Source of the DNA: 2-02-FULL-55-14 sp964534125
GTDB taxonomy: Bacteria > Bacteroidota > Ignavibacteria > UBA10030
Direction: 5' to 3'
NCBI GenBank assembly: GCA_964534125.1
Contig: CAZHOJ010000005.1
Span: 62,001 to 126,000, forward strand
Length of the DNA: 64,000 bases
The notes under the pieces were generated by a model. It was not told where the DNA came from. It did not search any database and was given only the letters and a program-made list of their open reading frames with translations. This document shows, piece by piece, positions 14,871 to 23,231 of this stretch (position 1 is the stretch's first letter; the number at the start of each line of letters is the position of its first letter). The position numbers were made by a program, and so were the translations under genes.

Positions 14871-15629
14871 CTAGACCGGCTCCCTACCTGGATTGACATC
14901 ACGCGAGGTAAGTATATATTCCTGATACGCTGCGATCACATCGTCAACATAGTTGAGTGTCTCTGTGGGATCGTTGAAATATCCGCCGCGTGGCTTCCCG
15001 TCCTCCCATACCTGCTCATGCAACGATGTGAATCTGCGGGAAAGCAGGGTGAGTGATGACCTGACACTCTCCCAGGAGTTCCTGTCCTCCCCAAGGTATT
15101 CAGCTATCCGTTGAGCATCCCGGACCCTGGTAAGGCCCGCATTGTACGCCGCAAGCGTCAGCTTCAGGCGGTTCTCGCCGTCTGCCTGAGAGAAGTTCCT
15201 GGCGAGCCGCTTCAGATAGTACGAACCTGCCTTGACATTATTATAGGGGGTCTTTGCCTCGTTCAAGCCAAGCTTCCTGCGGATCTCAGCCCGCGTATGG
15301 GGCATGATCTGCATGAGGCCATAGGCTCCCTTCCTGCTGGTCACATTGTGCCGGAAACTGGATTCCTGCTCCATAACCGCAATAACGAGCTTCCAATCCA
15401 GCCCATACGCTTCCGCATGTTTCTTGGCGACCTTGGCATAGGGTTTCACCGAAGCCACCTCAAGCTGGCTGATTTCGGCGCCTGAAGAGATTGCAGAAAG
15501 GTGTGACAGTTCGGCAGAAGAAATGTCTGACTTGCGCAGAATGTCCGCCGAGGGAGGAGATTGGAAGCATGCTGCTGTTACGAACGGTAACCCGAGGATG
15601 ATCGGGGTGAGCCAACTCTTGCTCGCCAT
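14871..15629 (-). CDS. Lytic transglycosylase (GH23/SLT domain), probable lipoprotein
   Basis: A 252-residue envelope enzyme that cleaves murein glycan strands with 1,6-anhydro ring formation. A hydrophobic leader ends in TAAC (Cys21), an acceptable lipobox. The SLT domain spans residues 65-190: the catalytic glutamate is in VMEQESSFRHNV, followed by GAYGLMQIMP, NNVKAGSYYL and LAAYNAG. The C-terminal 50 residues (ETLNYVDDVIAAY) are typical of MltC/MltF-like enzymes. AAGGA lies five bases before ATG 15629 and a promoter is predicted at 15676-15704. The gene stands alone between the promoter of the outer-membrane protein and the DUF167 gene. Confidence 0.92.
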   Translation of the reverse strand: MASKSWLTPIILGLPFVTAACFQSPPSADILRKSDISSAELSHLSAISSGAEISQLEVASVKPYAKVAKKHAEAYGLDWKLVIAVMEQESSFRHNVTSRKGAYGLMQIMPHTRAEIRRKLGLNEAKTPYNNVKAGSYYLKRLARNFSQADGENRLKLTLAAYNAGLTRVRDAQRIAEYLGEDRNSWESVRSSLTLLSRRFTSLHEQVWEDGKPRGGYFNDPTETLNYVDDVIAAYQEYILTSRDVNPGREPV

Positions 15630-15675
15630 TCCGATCCTTTCAATGGTCCAACACTAGTGAAGTCTAAGTATGGGA

Positions 15676-15704
15676 AATATAGTAACATGTCCCACAATCA
15701 TCAA
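15676..15704 (-). promoter_or_regulatory. Predicted promoter of the lytic transglycosylase gene
   Basis: Minus strand TTGATG (15699-15704), 17-base spacer, TATATT (15676-15681). The surrounding 15630-15800 is much more AT-rich than the genes on either side and holds no ORF of its own. Leader of about 40 bases. Confidence 0.6.
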
Positions 15705-15859
15705 GTTAGAATCCACTTATATCGTGCAACCCCTTTATTTTTTGCGAATTTCCGCGAATTCCGGTATGAAGAATTTGCTAACGAGGGATGGACGAGAGGG
15801 GAAGTTCAATGACCCGGGGTGGGTGTGGAGGCAGATCTTCGTCCCGGCAGGGCCAGGGG

Positions 15860-16081
15860 CTAGCCGGGGAGTTCAATGGTCTTGTGGCGTGAAGTGAGCC
15901 CGGTGCGAATGAGAACATCGCGTGGACGACAACCGTATGTCCGTGCGATGAGTTTCCGCACTGCTTCATTGGCCTTCCCATCCACAGCCCGTTCCCGCAC
16001 TCGGACCACCAACACTCCATCTTCCCGCTCTTCCACGCATTCCTGGCGGGAGCCAGGTTTTGCCAGGATTCGGATGATCAT
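15860..16081 (-). CDS. DUF167/YggU family protein
   Basis: A small 73-residue protein of the DUF167 family. The hallmarks are the N-terminal IRILAKPGSRQ strand, VRVRERAVDGKANEAV and the SRHKTIELPG end. Structures in this family are alpha/beta, but no activity is established. The start is uncertain: ATG 16081 fits the family N-terminus, while GTG 16135 would overlap the rlpA stop by 28 bases and add 18 residues with no family similarity. It follows rlpA closely and may be co-transcribed. Confidence 0.82.
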   Translation of the reverse strand: MIIRILAKPGSRQECVEEREDGVLVVRVRERAVDGKANEAVRKLIARTYGCRPRDVLIRTGLTSRHKTIELPG

Positions 16082-16107
16082 TGGTAGGAGTGGTCCCGAA
16101 ATCGCGC

Positions 16108-16587
16108 TCAGTGATACAACTGTCCCTTCCCCCACTCGACGACCTCGATCCGCACACGGGCTGTACCTGTGGTGATCATGTTGATAGCCTTCGCGGCAGC
16201 GAGGGATAGGTCGATGATGCGCCCTTCCACGTAGGGTCCCCTGTCGATGATGCGCACCACCACACTTTCTTTGTTGGAGAGGTTGGTGACCTTGACTCGC
16301 GTTCCGAAGGGAAGCGTCCGATGGGCAGCAGTCAGGTCGTTCATGTCAAAGGTCTCACCGTTCGCCGCCTGTTTCCCATGGAACGCATCGGCATAGTATG
16401 AGGCGACCCCTTCAAGTACAAGGAGCGCCTTGCTACCGGCCGCAGATACTGTGGGGGATGACGCCGGAGCTGACCTGTCGGTAGCGGCACGGCCCGGCGA
16501 ACCGGACGACGTGACAAAACGGGGGGAGGCCGTGCACCCCCAGATGATCAGGGCCAGAATGACCGAACGTCTGCTAGAGGAATTCAT
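16108..16587 (-). CDS. rlpA: RlpA-like lipoprotein (double-psi beta-barrel)
   Basis: A 159-residue protein. The N-terminal hydrophobic leader ends in a lipobox IIWGC (Cys18), then a Ser/Pro/Ala-rich linker, then a DPBB domain (residues about 58-155). Family motifs include GVASYYADAFHGKQAANGE, LTAAHRTLPFGTRVKVTN and VVVRIIDRGPYV. RlpA proteins cleave denuded glycan strands at the septum. The SPOR domain found in longer RlpA proteins is absent. The start overlaps the manC stop by 14 bases. Confidence 0.9.
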   Translation of the reverse strand: MNSSSRRSVILALIIWGCTASPRFVTSSGSPGRAATDRSAPASSPTVSAAGSKALLVLEGVASYYADAFHGKQAANGETFDMNDLTAAHRTLPFGTRVKVTNLSNKESVVVRIIDRGPYVEGRIIDLSLAAAKAINMITTGTARVRIEVVEWGKGQLYH

Positions 16588-17659
16588 TCATCTGCTTGCG
16601 GCGGAGCACGTCGACCACGTCCTTGACCTCCTGTGACCTCCCCTTCCGGCAGATGAGGAGGGCGTCACCGGATTCTATGATGATCAGGTCCTCGACACCA
16701 ACCGCAGCGACAAGCCGGGATGAGACGGAGATGAAGGAATTGCTGACATCCCTCGCAACGACCTTTCCCGAGAGCACATTCCCGTTCTCGTCAGCTTTGC
16801 TGATCCGCGTGACCTCATCCCAGGACCCGACGTCGCTCCATCCAAAGTCGCCCTTGATGACATACACATTCCCGGCGCGCTCCATGACCCCATAGTCGAT
16901 GGAGATCCCTTTGATCTTCCCGTAGGCGTGTTCCACAACGGATGGAAAGTCCGGTGTACCGAGGGCCTCCCGCACCTTTTCGAGGTGGTCGTTGAGTTCG
17001 GGGAGGTGTTCACGGATCTCAGCCAGGATGGAGTTTACTGTCCAGACGAACATCCCGCTGTTCCAGAGAAAGTCACCGCTTTCCAGAAATCGTTCGGCAG
17101 TCTCGAGGTTCGGTTTTTCGGCAAATGTCTTTACGCGGTACACATCGCTGTCGCGGAACGGATTCGACTCCGCCCCATCATCGAACTGTATGTATCCATA
17201 CCCCGTTTCGGGGTGCGTGGGCTTGATGCCGATCGTTATCAGCCCCTTTGTCCGGGATGCGACCGATGCCGCCGTCTCCAGCACGGAGCGGAAGGAGTCC
17301 TGGTCCGCGATCAGATGATCTGCCGGGAGCACCAGCATGATCCCCTCGGGATCGATGCGCTGTATCCACAAGGCAGCCAAGCCGATGCACGGCGCTGTAT
17401 TGCGTCCGAACGGCTCGGCGATGATGTTCTCCTGTGGAATGAACGGCAATTGCGACATCACGAGGTCAGCATGATGCACATTTGTAACGACGAAGGTATT
17501 CATCGGCGGGATCATCGGCTCGAGCCGCCTGACCGTCTGCTGGATCATCGTGGACTCGCTGACGATCGGAAGGAATTGCTTCGGGGACCGCTCCCGGCTT
17601 CTTGGCCAGAACCGTGAGCCGACCCCACCTGCCATGATGACCGCATAGAGATTGGCCAC
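16574..17659 (-). CDS. manC: Mannose-1-phosphate guanylyltransferase
   Basis: A 361-residue nucleotidyltransferase that makes GDP-mannose from GTP and mannose-1-phosphate for surface glycans. The pyrophosphorylase signature GGVGSRFWPRSRERSPKQFLP is at residues 12-32, then EPFGRNTAPCIGLAA, a FAEKPN substrate motif and DYGVMERAGNV. The short C-terminal region has the left-handed helix segment (VLIIESGDALLICRKGRSQEVKDVV). The isomerase half of bifunctional enzymes is absent. It follows the unknown acidic protein by 11 bases. Confidence 0.93.
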   Translation of the reverse strand: MANLYAVIMAGGVGSRFWPRSRERSPKQFLPIVSESTMIQQTVRRLEPMIPPMNTFVVTNVHHADLVMSQLPFIPQENIIAEPFGRNTAPCIGLAALWIQRIDPEGIMLVLPADHLIADQDSFRSVLETAASVASRTKGLITIGIKPTHPETGYGYIQFDDGAESNPFRDSDVYRVKTFAEKPNLETAERFLESGDFLWNSGMFVWTVNSILAEIREHLPELNDHLEKVREALGTPDFPSVVEHAYGKIKGISIDYGVMERAGNVYVIKGDFGWSDVGSWDEVTRISKADENGNVLSGKVVARDVSNSFISVSSRLVAAVGVEDLIIIESGDALLICRKGRSQEVKDVVDVLRRKQMNEFL

Positions 17660-17670
17660 GCTGTTGTCTC

Positions 17671-18585
17671 CTATTCGAACATTGCCCGAAAATCTGACAG
17701 AAAGCTGATAGCCTGCTCGAGGATACCATCCCGCTCACCCTCGGCAGCCTCCATCCAGTGTGCATACGGCTCCTGAACATTCGTGAAAAAGTTCATGACC
17801 CGTACATCGTCGAGCAGGTCGTTCTCCTGCACGTATCCGAGGAAATCGTCCACGGCCTCACAATACGAACGGAATGAGGCATCCTGCGTCTCCTGAGAAA
17901 GGCACAGGGCAAAGCTGGCCCTCAGGGACGTGAGGAACTCTGCCCGCGTGTCCTCCCCTGCCTGCAGGGCCTCCAGAAGTTGCTCGAGCAGGCGGCCGAT
18001 CTCTGCCTGATCGCTCGTCCCCTCCGCCGCAACAGGCGAAGACGAAGGCTCCGGCGAGAATGACTCTTCGGCGGCCTCCGCGATGGGCTCATCAGCGGCT
18101 GCAAGAAGGTCATCTTCCACGGTCGGCTCAGGTTCCTCCCACGCAGGCAATCCCCCATCCTCCGAAACACTCGCGAGCGTGGGATCGATGGATACCGCGT
18201 CAGGTTCCTCCTGAAAGGCGACGGGTGTTTCAGCCTCCTCGGTCACTGTCTCCCCCATCGTGTCTTCTTCTCCGCCCGCCTCGCCCAGCAATCCCATCCG
18301 GGTGAGCGTGAGCGTGATGCCGGTGTGCACGACCTGTTCTTCATCAGGCGTAGGCTCCGCCCGGTCCGGATCCTGACCAGCGCGGTCTGCCAACCAAAGG
18401 AGTCCAAGGGCTATGTCCTCGCAGTCCTTCGCCCCGTATAGCATCTCGATGTCCTTCCGGGCATCGGGGCTCGAGCCAAGTCGATGCCGTACGCTATCGA
18501 CCACCGATTGGGCAGCGTCGGAAAGAGCATACTGCTCCACATATCCTGAAAGCAGCGTTTCTATGATGGACTGAGCGTTCGTCAT
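17671..18585 (-). CDS. Uncharacterised acidic protein between alr and manC
   Basis: I do not recognise this 304-residue protein. Three regions are visible. There is a helical N-terminal domain (1-100, with a conserved-looking KDCEDIALGLLWLADRAG). It is followed by a Glu/Pro/Ala-rich disordered linker (100-195). A helical C-terminal domain (195-304) then contains LLEQLLEALQAGEDTRAEF and FFTNVQEPYAHWMEAAEGE. No signal peptide or membrane segment is present, so it is probably cytoplasmic. The start overlaps the alr stop by four bases and manC follows by 11 bases, so it is firmly inside an operon of cell-envelope genes. Function unknown. Confidence 0.8.
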   Translation of the reverse strand: MTNAQSIIETLLSGYVEQYALSDAAQSVVDSVRHRLGSSPDARKDIEMLYGAKDCEDIALGLLWLADRAGQDPDRAEPTPDEEQVVHTGITLTLTRMGLLGEAGGEEDTMGETVTEEAETPVAFQEEPDAVSIDPTLASVSEDGGLPAWEEPEPTVEDDLLAAADEPIAEAAEESFSPEPSSSPVAAEGTSDQAEIGRLLEQLLEALQAGEDTRAEFLTSLRASFALCLSQETQDASFRSYCEAVDDFLGYVQENDLLDDVRVMNFFTNVQEPYAHWMEAAEGERDGILEQAISFLSDFRAMFE

Positions 18586-19703
18586 GTCACATACTCCCTT
18601 GGTACTCTATCAGACACAGCACATGTGAGCTCATACGGGATCGTGCCCAGAAGTCCTGCGACCTCCCAGGCAGAGATCATCCGTGCACCCTGACGTCCGA
18701 GGAGCACTACTTCGGACCCCGGCCGCACCGGGAGCCTTCCGCAATCGACCATCAGCTGGTCCATACACACCCGTCCGATCATCGGACGTTTCGTGCCATG
18801 CAGCAACACCTGCCCCTTACCCGACAAGGAGCGAAAGATGCCATCTGCATATCCGATGGGGACTGTTCCGACCACCATGGAGCGACGGGCTCGGAATGTA
18901 CGACCGTAACTTACGGATTCCCCGGCACCGATGCGCTTCACCTGCGCCAGGGCCGAGACAATGCGCATCGCCGGGCGAAGGTCGGCTCGGCGGTCGTGGG
19001 CTCCAACAGGTGAGTACCCGTACATCATGATGCCCGGCCGGACCATCGAGTAGTGTGCTCTCGGGTGGCGGAGGATCGCACCGCTGTTCGCTGCATGGAT
19101 CACCTCCGGTTCAGCATGTTCCGCACGCAGGATCTCCAATGCAGCCTCAAACCTGTCGAGCTGCCGTGCTACGAAGACCGACCCGGGCTGATCCGACGTT
19201 GCGAGATGCGTAAAGACGCCCTTGAGCCGCAATCGCCGGGAACGGCCGAGGCTTCGCAGCACATCTCGCAGCTCCGGTTCGCGGACACCGATCCGGTTCA
19301 TGCCTGTCTCGATCTTCAGGTGGACATCGATGGTCCGGCGGGCACGCTCGGCTGCAGACCGCAGTGCTGTCAGCGATTCTGCCATTGCGATCGTGGGTTC
19401 AAGTCGATGACGGACGACCAGTTCTGCCTGGGTGGGATGGGTCAGCGTGAAGACATGAATTGCGGATGTGATGCCGGCCATCCGGAGGCGCTTACCCTCC
19501 TCGGGATACGCGACGCCAAAATAGCCGAATCCTTTCTGTTCGAGGAAGAGGGACACTTCGGTCAGCCCATGCCCATATGCGTTCGCCTTGACGACGGGCA
19601 TTATAACGGGAGACGGGCCGACGAGTGCCCTGACGGATCGAAGATTAGCGAGGAGGGCACGCAGATCTATCTGCGCGCGGGTGGGTCGTGAGGCTCGGGG
19701 CAT
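18582..19703 (-). CDS. alr: Alanine racemase
   Basis: A 373-residue fold-type III PLP enzyme that supplies D-alanine for murein. The PLP lysine is Lys39 in PVVKANAYGHG; the catalytic tyrosine of the partner subunit lies in GESVSYGRTF; MNRIGVRE and MVRPGIMMYG are standard alr motifs. The length matches the family. It ends with a four-base overlap onto the unknown acidic protein, and 74 bases separate it from atpC. Confidence 0.95.
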   Translation of the reverse strand: MPRASRPTRAQIDLRALLANLRSVRALVGPSPVIMPVVKANAYGHGLTEVSLFLEQKGFGYFGVAYPEEGKRLRMAGITSAIHVFTLTHPTQAELVVRHRLEPTIAMAESLTALRSAAERARRTIDVHLKIETGMNRIGVREPELRDVLRSLGRSRRLRLKGVFTHLATSDQPGSVFVARQLDRFEAALEILRAEHAEPEVIHAANSGAILRHPRAHYSMVRPGIMMYGYSPVGAHDRRADLRPAMRIVSALAQVKRIGAGESVSYGRTFRARRSMVVGTVPIGYADGIFRSLSGKGQVLLHGTKRPMIGRVCMDQLMVDCGRLPVRPGSEVVLLGRQGARMISAWEVAGLLGTIPYELTCAVSDRVPREYVT

Positions 19704-19777
19704 AGGCTCGCGCGTATGTCGAGTCCCTGTAAAATGAATGGATCTGCCTGGTCCGGACGGAGCCGGCCGGTCGATGA

Positions 19778-20185
19778 TCAGGCCTTGCCGGCCGTCTTCA
19801 ATCGATTGATGGCCCGCTGCAGTGCCAACCGTGCCCGGTCGACATCGACATTGGAGGATCGCTCCTTCAGCCTGGCAAGAGAACGCTCCTGAGCGGCCTT
19901 CGCCCTCGCCACATCGATCTCCTCGGCCTTTTCCGCCGTTTCTGCCAGCAGCGTGACTACGTTCTTCTTCACTTCGAGAAATCCGCCGCTTGTCGCATAG
20001 CGGGACTCCGAGCCTGCCGGATCGAGGATCTTCACCTCGCCGATCCGCAGGGATGAGAGGAGCGGCGCGTGATGTACCAGGACCTGGAATCCACCCATCG
20101 CACCCGGAGCGCTCACGCTCTGGACCTCCCCTTTGAACACTGTTCGCTGGGGCGTCACGATCTCGAGCTTGAAAGCTTTGTCCAT
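19778..20185 (-). CDS. atpC: F-type ATP synthase epsilon subunit
   Basis: A 135-residue subunit of the central stalk of F1. The N-terminal beta-sandwich begins with LEIVTPQRTVFKGEVQSVSAPGAMGGFQVLVHHAPLL, the usual family start. The two C-terminal helices (VARAKAAQERSLARLKERSS, RARLALQRAINRLK) are complete. It is nine bases after atpD; no other ATP synthase genes are nearby. Confidence 0.95.
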   Translation of the reverse strand: MDKAFKLEIVTPQRTVFKGEVQSVSAPGAMGGFQVLVHHAPLLSSLRIGEVKILDPAGSESRYATSGGFLEVKKNVVTLLAETAEKAEEIDVARAKAAQERSLARLKERSSNVDVDRARLALQRAINRLKTAGKA

Positions 20186-20194
20186 GGGTCTTCG

Positions 20195-21607
20195 CTACGC
20201 TGCCTGGATCTGCTTGGCCTGCTCGAACGCTTCCTCGATCGTTCCGACGTAGAGGAACGAGTTCTCCGGAAGCTCGTCACACTCGCCATCCAGGATCATG
20301 CGGAAGCCCTTGATGGTGTCTTCGAGCTTGACATACTTGCCGGCTCTGCCGGTGAACGCTTCGGCTACAAAGAACGGCTGCGAAAGGAACTTCTGGATCT
20401 TGCGCGCACGGGCAACGGTGAGCTTGTCCTGGTCAGACAACTCATCCATGCCGAGGATGTTGATGATGTCCTGAAGGTCCTTGTAGGTCTGCAGGGTTTC
20501 CTTGACCTTTTTCGCCACCTGATAGTGCTCGGCACCGACCACATCTGGCTGAAGGATGCGCGAGGTCGAATCGAGCGGGTCGACCGCCGGATAGATACCA
20601 AGCTCTGAGATCTGGCGGGAAAGCACCGTCGTTGCGTCCAGGTGGCTGAACGTCGTCGCAGGCGCAGGGTCAGTAAGGTCATCCGCCGGGACGTAAATCG
20701 CCTGGACCGATGTGATAGAGCCCTTGCGGGTGGACGTGATGCGTTCCTGCAGCTCGCCCATCTCGGTACCGAGCGTCGGCTGATAGCCGACCGCTGACGG
20801 CATGCGCCCGAGAAGCGCCGAAACCTCTGAGCCTGCCTGGACGAACCGGAAGATGTTGTCGACGAACAGAAGGACGTCCTTCCCCTCCTCGTCACGGAAG
20901 TACTCGGCCATCGTGAGGGCCGTAAGCGCAACACGCTGCCTCGCGCCCGGGGGCTCGTTCATCTGGCCGAAAATGAGCGCCGTCTTTTCGAGAACGCCGG
21001 ACTCCTTCATCTCGAGCCACAGGTCGTTCCCCTCACGCGTCCGCTCTCCGACACCTGCAAACACGGAATATCCGCCGTGATGTTTGGCGATATTATGGAT
21101 CAGTTCCTGGATGATGACCGTCTTGCCAACGCCTGCGCCACCGAAGAGCCCTGTCTTCCCGCCCTTCGTATAGGGCTCCAGAAGGTCGATGACCTTGATC
21201 CCGGTCTCGAACAACTCCTTCTTGGTGGAAAGCTGTTGAAAATCGGGAGCTGACCTGTGGATCGGATAGGTTGTCTTGCTGGCGATCTTGACGCCGAGTC
21301 CGTCGATCCCCTCGCCGATAACGTTGATCAGCCGTCCAAGGACCTCTGGTCCGACGGGGACCTTGATGGGGTCACCCGTATCGATGGCCTTCATCCCGCG
21401 GACAAGCCCGTCAGTCGAGTCCATCGAGACGCAGCGGACCTTGTCCTCGCCAAGATGCTGCTGTACCTCGACGATAAGGTCCTCGTCAACTCCTTCAATG
21501 TTCTTCCTTGGGATCTTTACGGCGTTAAGGATCGAGGGGAGATCCCCCCCGCTGAACTCGATGTCAACGACCGGCCCGATGACCTGCTGAATGGTCCCTT
21601 CGTTCAT
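20195..21607 (-). CDS. atpD: F-type ATP synthase beta subunit
   Basis: The 470-residue catalytic subunit of F1. The P-loop is GGAGVGKTVIIQEL, the catalytic glutamate is in GVGERTREGNDL, and Walker B is DVLLFVDNIFRF. ALLGRMPSAVGYQPTL and the C-terminal FVAEAFTGRAGKYV are diagnostic. GGAG lies five bases before ATG 21607 and a good promoter is predicted at 21665-21693. The gene forms a two-gene unit with atpC, away from the rest of the ATP synthase genes, as known in Chlorobium and many Bacteroidota. Confidence 0.98.
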   Translation of the reverse strand: MNEGTIQQVIGPVVDIEFSGGDLPSILNAVKIPRKNIEGVDEDLIVEVQQHLGEDKVRCVSMDSTDGLVRGMKAIDTGDPIKVPVGPEVLGRLINVIGEGIDGLGVKIASKTTYPIHRSAPDFQQLSTKKELFETGIKVIDLLEPYTKGGKTGLFGGAGVGKTVIIQELIHNIAKHHGGYSVFAGVGERTREGNDLWLEMKESGVLEKTALIFGQMNEPPGARQRVALTALTMAEYFRDEEGKDVLLFVDNIFRFVQAGSEVSALLGRMPSAVGYQPTLGTEMGELQERITSTRKGSITSVQAIYVPADDLTDPAPATTFSHLDATTVLSRQISELGIYPAVDPLDSTSRILQPDVVGAEHYQVAKKVKETLQTYKDLQDIINILGMDELSDQDKLTVARARKIQKFLSQPFFVAEAFTGRAGKYVKLEDTIKGFRMILDGECDELPENSFLYVGTIEEAFEQAKQIQAA

Positions 21608-21664
21608 TCCTGCTCCGACTCCTGCTTGACAGTTCGTATGATCTGCGATTGCTTAGAATCAATA

Positions 21665-21693
21665 AGTATAGCCACATTTCGTCATTTTTTCAA
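21665..21693 (-). promoter_or_regulatory. Predicted promoter of atpDC
   Basis: Minus strand TTGAAA (21688-21693), 17-base spacer, TATACT (21665-21670): near-consensus sigma70-type boxes, about 55 bases ahead of ATG 21607. The 300-base gap between atpD and the tRNA gene holds this promoter and the tRNA terminator, and nothing else I can identify. Confidence 0.7.
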
Positions 21694-21826
21694 CCGCGGG
21701 ACGTGTTCTCCGACTGCCTCGGTGATCGATGCCCCACGCAATCGCTGATTTCCGATGGGGAACCTGTCGGCCCCGCATCCCGCCCGGCAACCAATGATGA
21801 CAACGTCGGGCATTGACGATTTCGGC

Positions 21827-21854
21827 AAAAAAAGAATCCGCACGAAGCGGATTC
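21827..21854 (-). terminator. Intrinsic terminator of the tRNA-Thr gene
   Basis: A perfect 8-bp stem (21834-21841 with 21847-21854) and 5-base loop, followed by seven T on the minus strand. It lies 55 bases downstream of the tRNA. Confidence 0.92.
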
Positions 21855-21909
21855 GAATGAAACGGTTGAAGGTCCCTCAAAATGTGGCCCAAAAGTTACG
21901 GGCTGTATG

Positions 21910-21985
21910 TGGAGCTGGCGGGCGGATTTGAACCGTCGACCTGCTGATTACGAATCAGCTGCTCTACCAGCTGAGCTACGCCAGC
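21910..21985 (-). tRNA. tRNA-Thr, anticodon CGT
   Basis: The minus strand folds into a full cloverleaf. The acceptor stem is GCTGGCG/CGCCAGC, the D arm is GCTC...GAGC, and the anticodon arm is GCTGA-TTCGTAA-TCAGC. The T arm contains GGTTCAAATCC. The anticodon CGT reads ACG (Thr). The discriminator is T, as in many bacterial tRNA-Thr, and the 3' CCA is encoded (21910-21912). A terminator follows at 21827-21854. Confidence 0.95.
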
Positions 21986-22066
21986 GTGAGCAAGATCGCA
22001 CCCTCCCGGCTGCTTACTCCTGGCGAGCGATCAAGCCATACAATATACAGATCCTGCAGCGGAAGT

Positions 22067-23200
22067 TCAAGAAGTGCGGTCGACACGTTTGAGGATGAGG
22101 AAGGTGACGTCATCGCGAAGTTCATGCCCACTCCGGAATTCACGAAGATCTGCCAGAAGAATGTCCTTCAGCTTCTCCGGACTCTCCTGACGGAATGCCT
22201 GAAGAAGTGCCGTCAGCCGATGCTCTCCGTACTCCTCGCCATCGTTGCGGGATGCCTCGAGGACACCGTCGGAAACGCACACGAGAAGATCGCCGGCTTC
22301 CATCCTGCGCTTCACATTCCGCAAACGCTTCCTCAATGAGACCTGGACATCGTTGTCCCCGAGATTTCCGAGCCCGATCGCCGGCCCCTCCGTCGGGACG
22401 AGCTCCGCCCCGCCGTCCTTCGCTGTCACAAGGATCGACCGTGGATGTCCGGCACGGGCCAACCGGACATTCCCGGCGGGCGTCACATGCATGAGTGCAA
22501 GAGTGAGGAAGTAGCCCCGCTTGAGCCTGTCCTGCATGTACTCTCCGACACGCCGGACCAGGACGGCCGGATCGTCAGATCCTTCGGCAAACAGCCGCAA
22601 CGCCGTCTGGACCGTCGTCGTATAGAGTGCAGCGCTTATCCCCTTTCCGGAAACATCGGCGACCGCATAGATGACGCCTCCACCCTTCACAGGAATGGTA
22701 TCGTAGTAGTCCCCCCCCACTGAATTCGCGACCTCAGTATGTGCCACGACCTCAAAGCCCGGAGGGACGCGCAGGTCTGACGGCAGAAGGCTCAGCTGGA
22801 TCTCCCGTGCGATGACAAGCTCATTCTTTGTCACCAGTTTGTCGGCAACCTCAAGGATGAGGACGAGGTTCACCATCAGGAAGGACCAGATAAGATTGCT
22901 GGACGCAGGATCACCAACGCCGAGGACGAAGAAGATGACAGCGAGGGCGAACAGAAGACGGCGAATGGGCGTGAGCTTTTCAAGGAAGACGAGGAACAGA
23001 TACCACACGACCCGCAGGAATCGCCTCACCCTTCCGGCCGGCAACTGCTCATCCCGAAGGTTCTTCCGGAAAAGGGAATACGCACCCGGGATCTCGTCTC
23101 GAATGAATCTTTCGATCGTGTTGCCCGAGACCTCCCCCGCCAGAAGGTCCCAGAACCGCCGGAGGGCACCGCTGATGCCCGCATCTGTCTCTTTTTTCAT
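22067..23200 (-). CDS. Membrane-anchored PP2C-type serine phosphatase (SpoIIE/RsbU domain)
   Basis: A 377-residue protein. After a soluble N-terminal stretch come two or three hydrophobic segments (residues about 60-115: VVWYLFLVFLEKL, LLFALAVIFFVLGV, LIWSFLMVNLVLIL). A short linker with the typical EIQLSLLP follows, then a SpoIIE/RsbU PPM domain. Metal-binding aspartates are in GGDYYD, ADVSGKGISAAL, VCVSDGVLEA and LRDDVTFLIL. Such phosphatases usually dephosphorylate an anti-sigma-antagonist (STAS) protein in partner-switching; no STAS or anti-sigma kinase gene is adjacent. ATG 23200 fits the N-terminus; a GTG at 23254 would overlap the upstream transporter gene. Confidence 0.88.
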   Translation of the reverse strand: MKKETDAGISGALRRFWDLLAGEVSGNTIERFIRDEIPGAYSLFRKNLRDEQLPAGRVRRFLRVVWYLFLVFLEKLTPIRRLLFALAVIFFVLGVGDPASSNLIWSFLMVNLVLILEVADKLVTKNELVIAREIQLSLLPSDLRVPPGFEVVAHTEVANSVGGDYYDTIPVKGGGVIYAVADVSGKGISAALYTTTVQTALRLFAEGSDDPAVLVRRVGEYMQDRLKRGYFLTLALMHVTPAGNVRLARAGHPRSILVTAKDGGAELVPTEGPAIGLGNLGDNDVQVSLRKRLRNVKRRMEAGDLLVCVSDGVLEASRNDGEEYGEHRLTALLQAFRQESPEKLKDILLADLREFRSGHELRDDVTFLILKRVDRTS

Positions 23201-23231
23201 AGGGATGTATACGGTATCGGTAAAGGAAAGT

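Noticed and set aside
15744..15762. Two tandem near-identical 9-10 base units (GCGAATTTCC, GCGAATTCC)
   Set aside because: They lie upstream of the lytic transglycosylase promoter and could be an operator, but two short copies can arise by chance and no second site was found.
21907..22092. A 61-codon + strand ORF reading MWSWRADLNRRPADYES...
   Set aside because: It is the reverse strand of the tRNA-Thr gene, a well-known false protein call; no ribosome site or family support.
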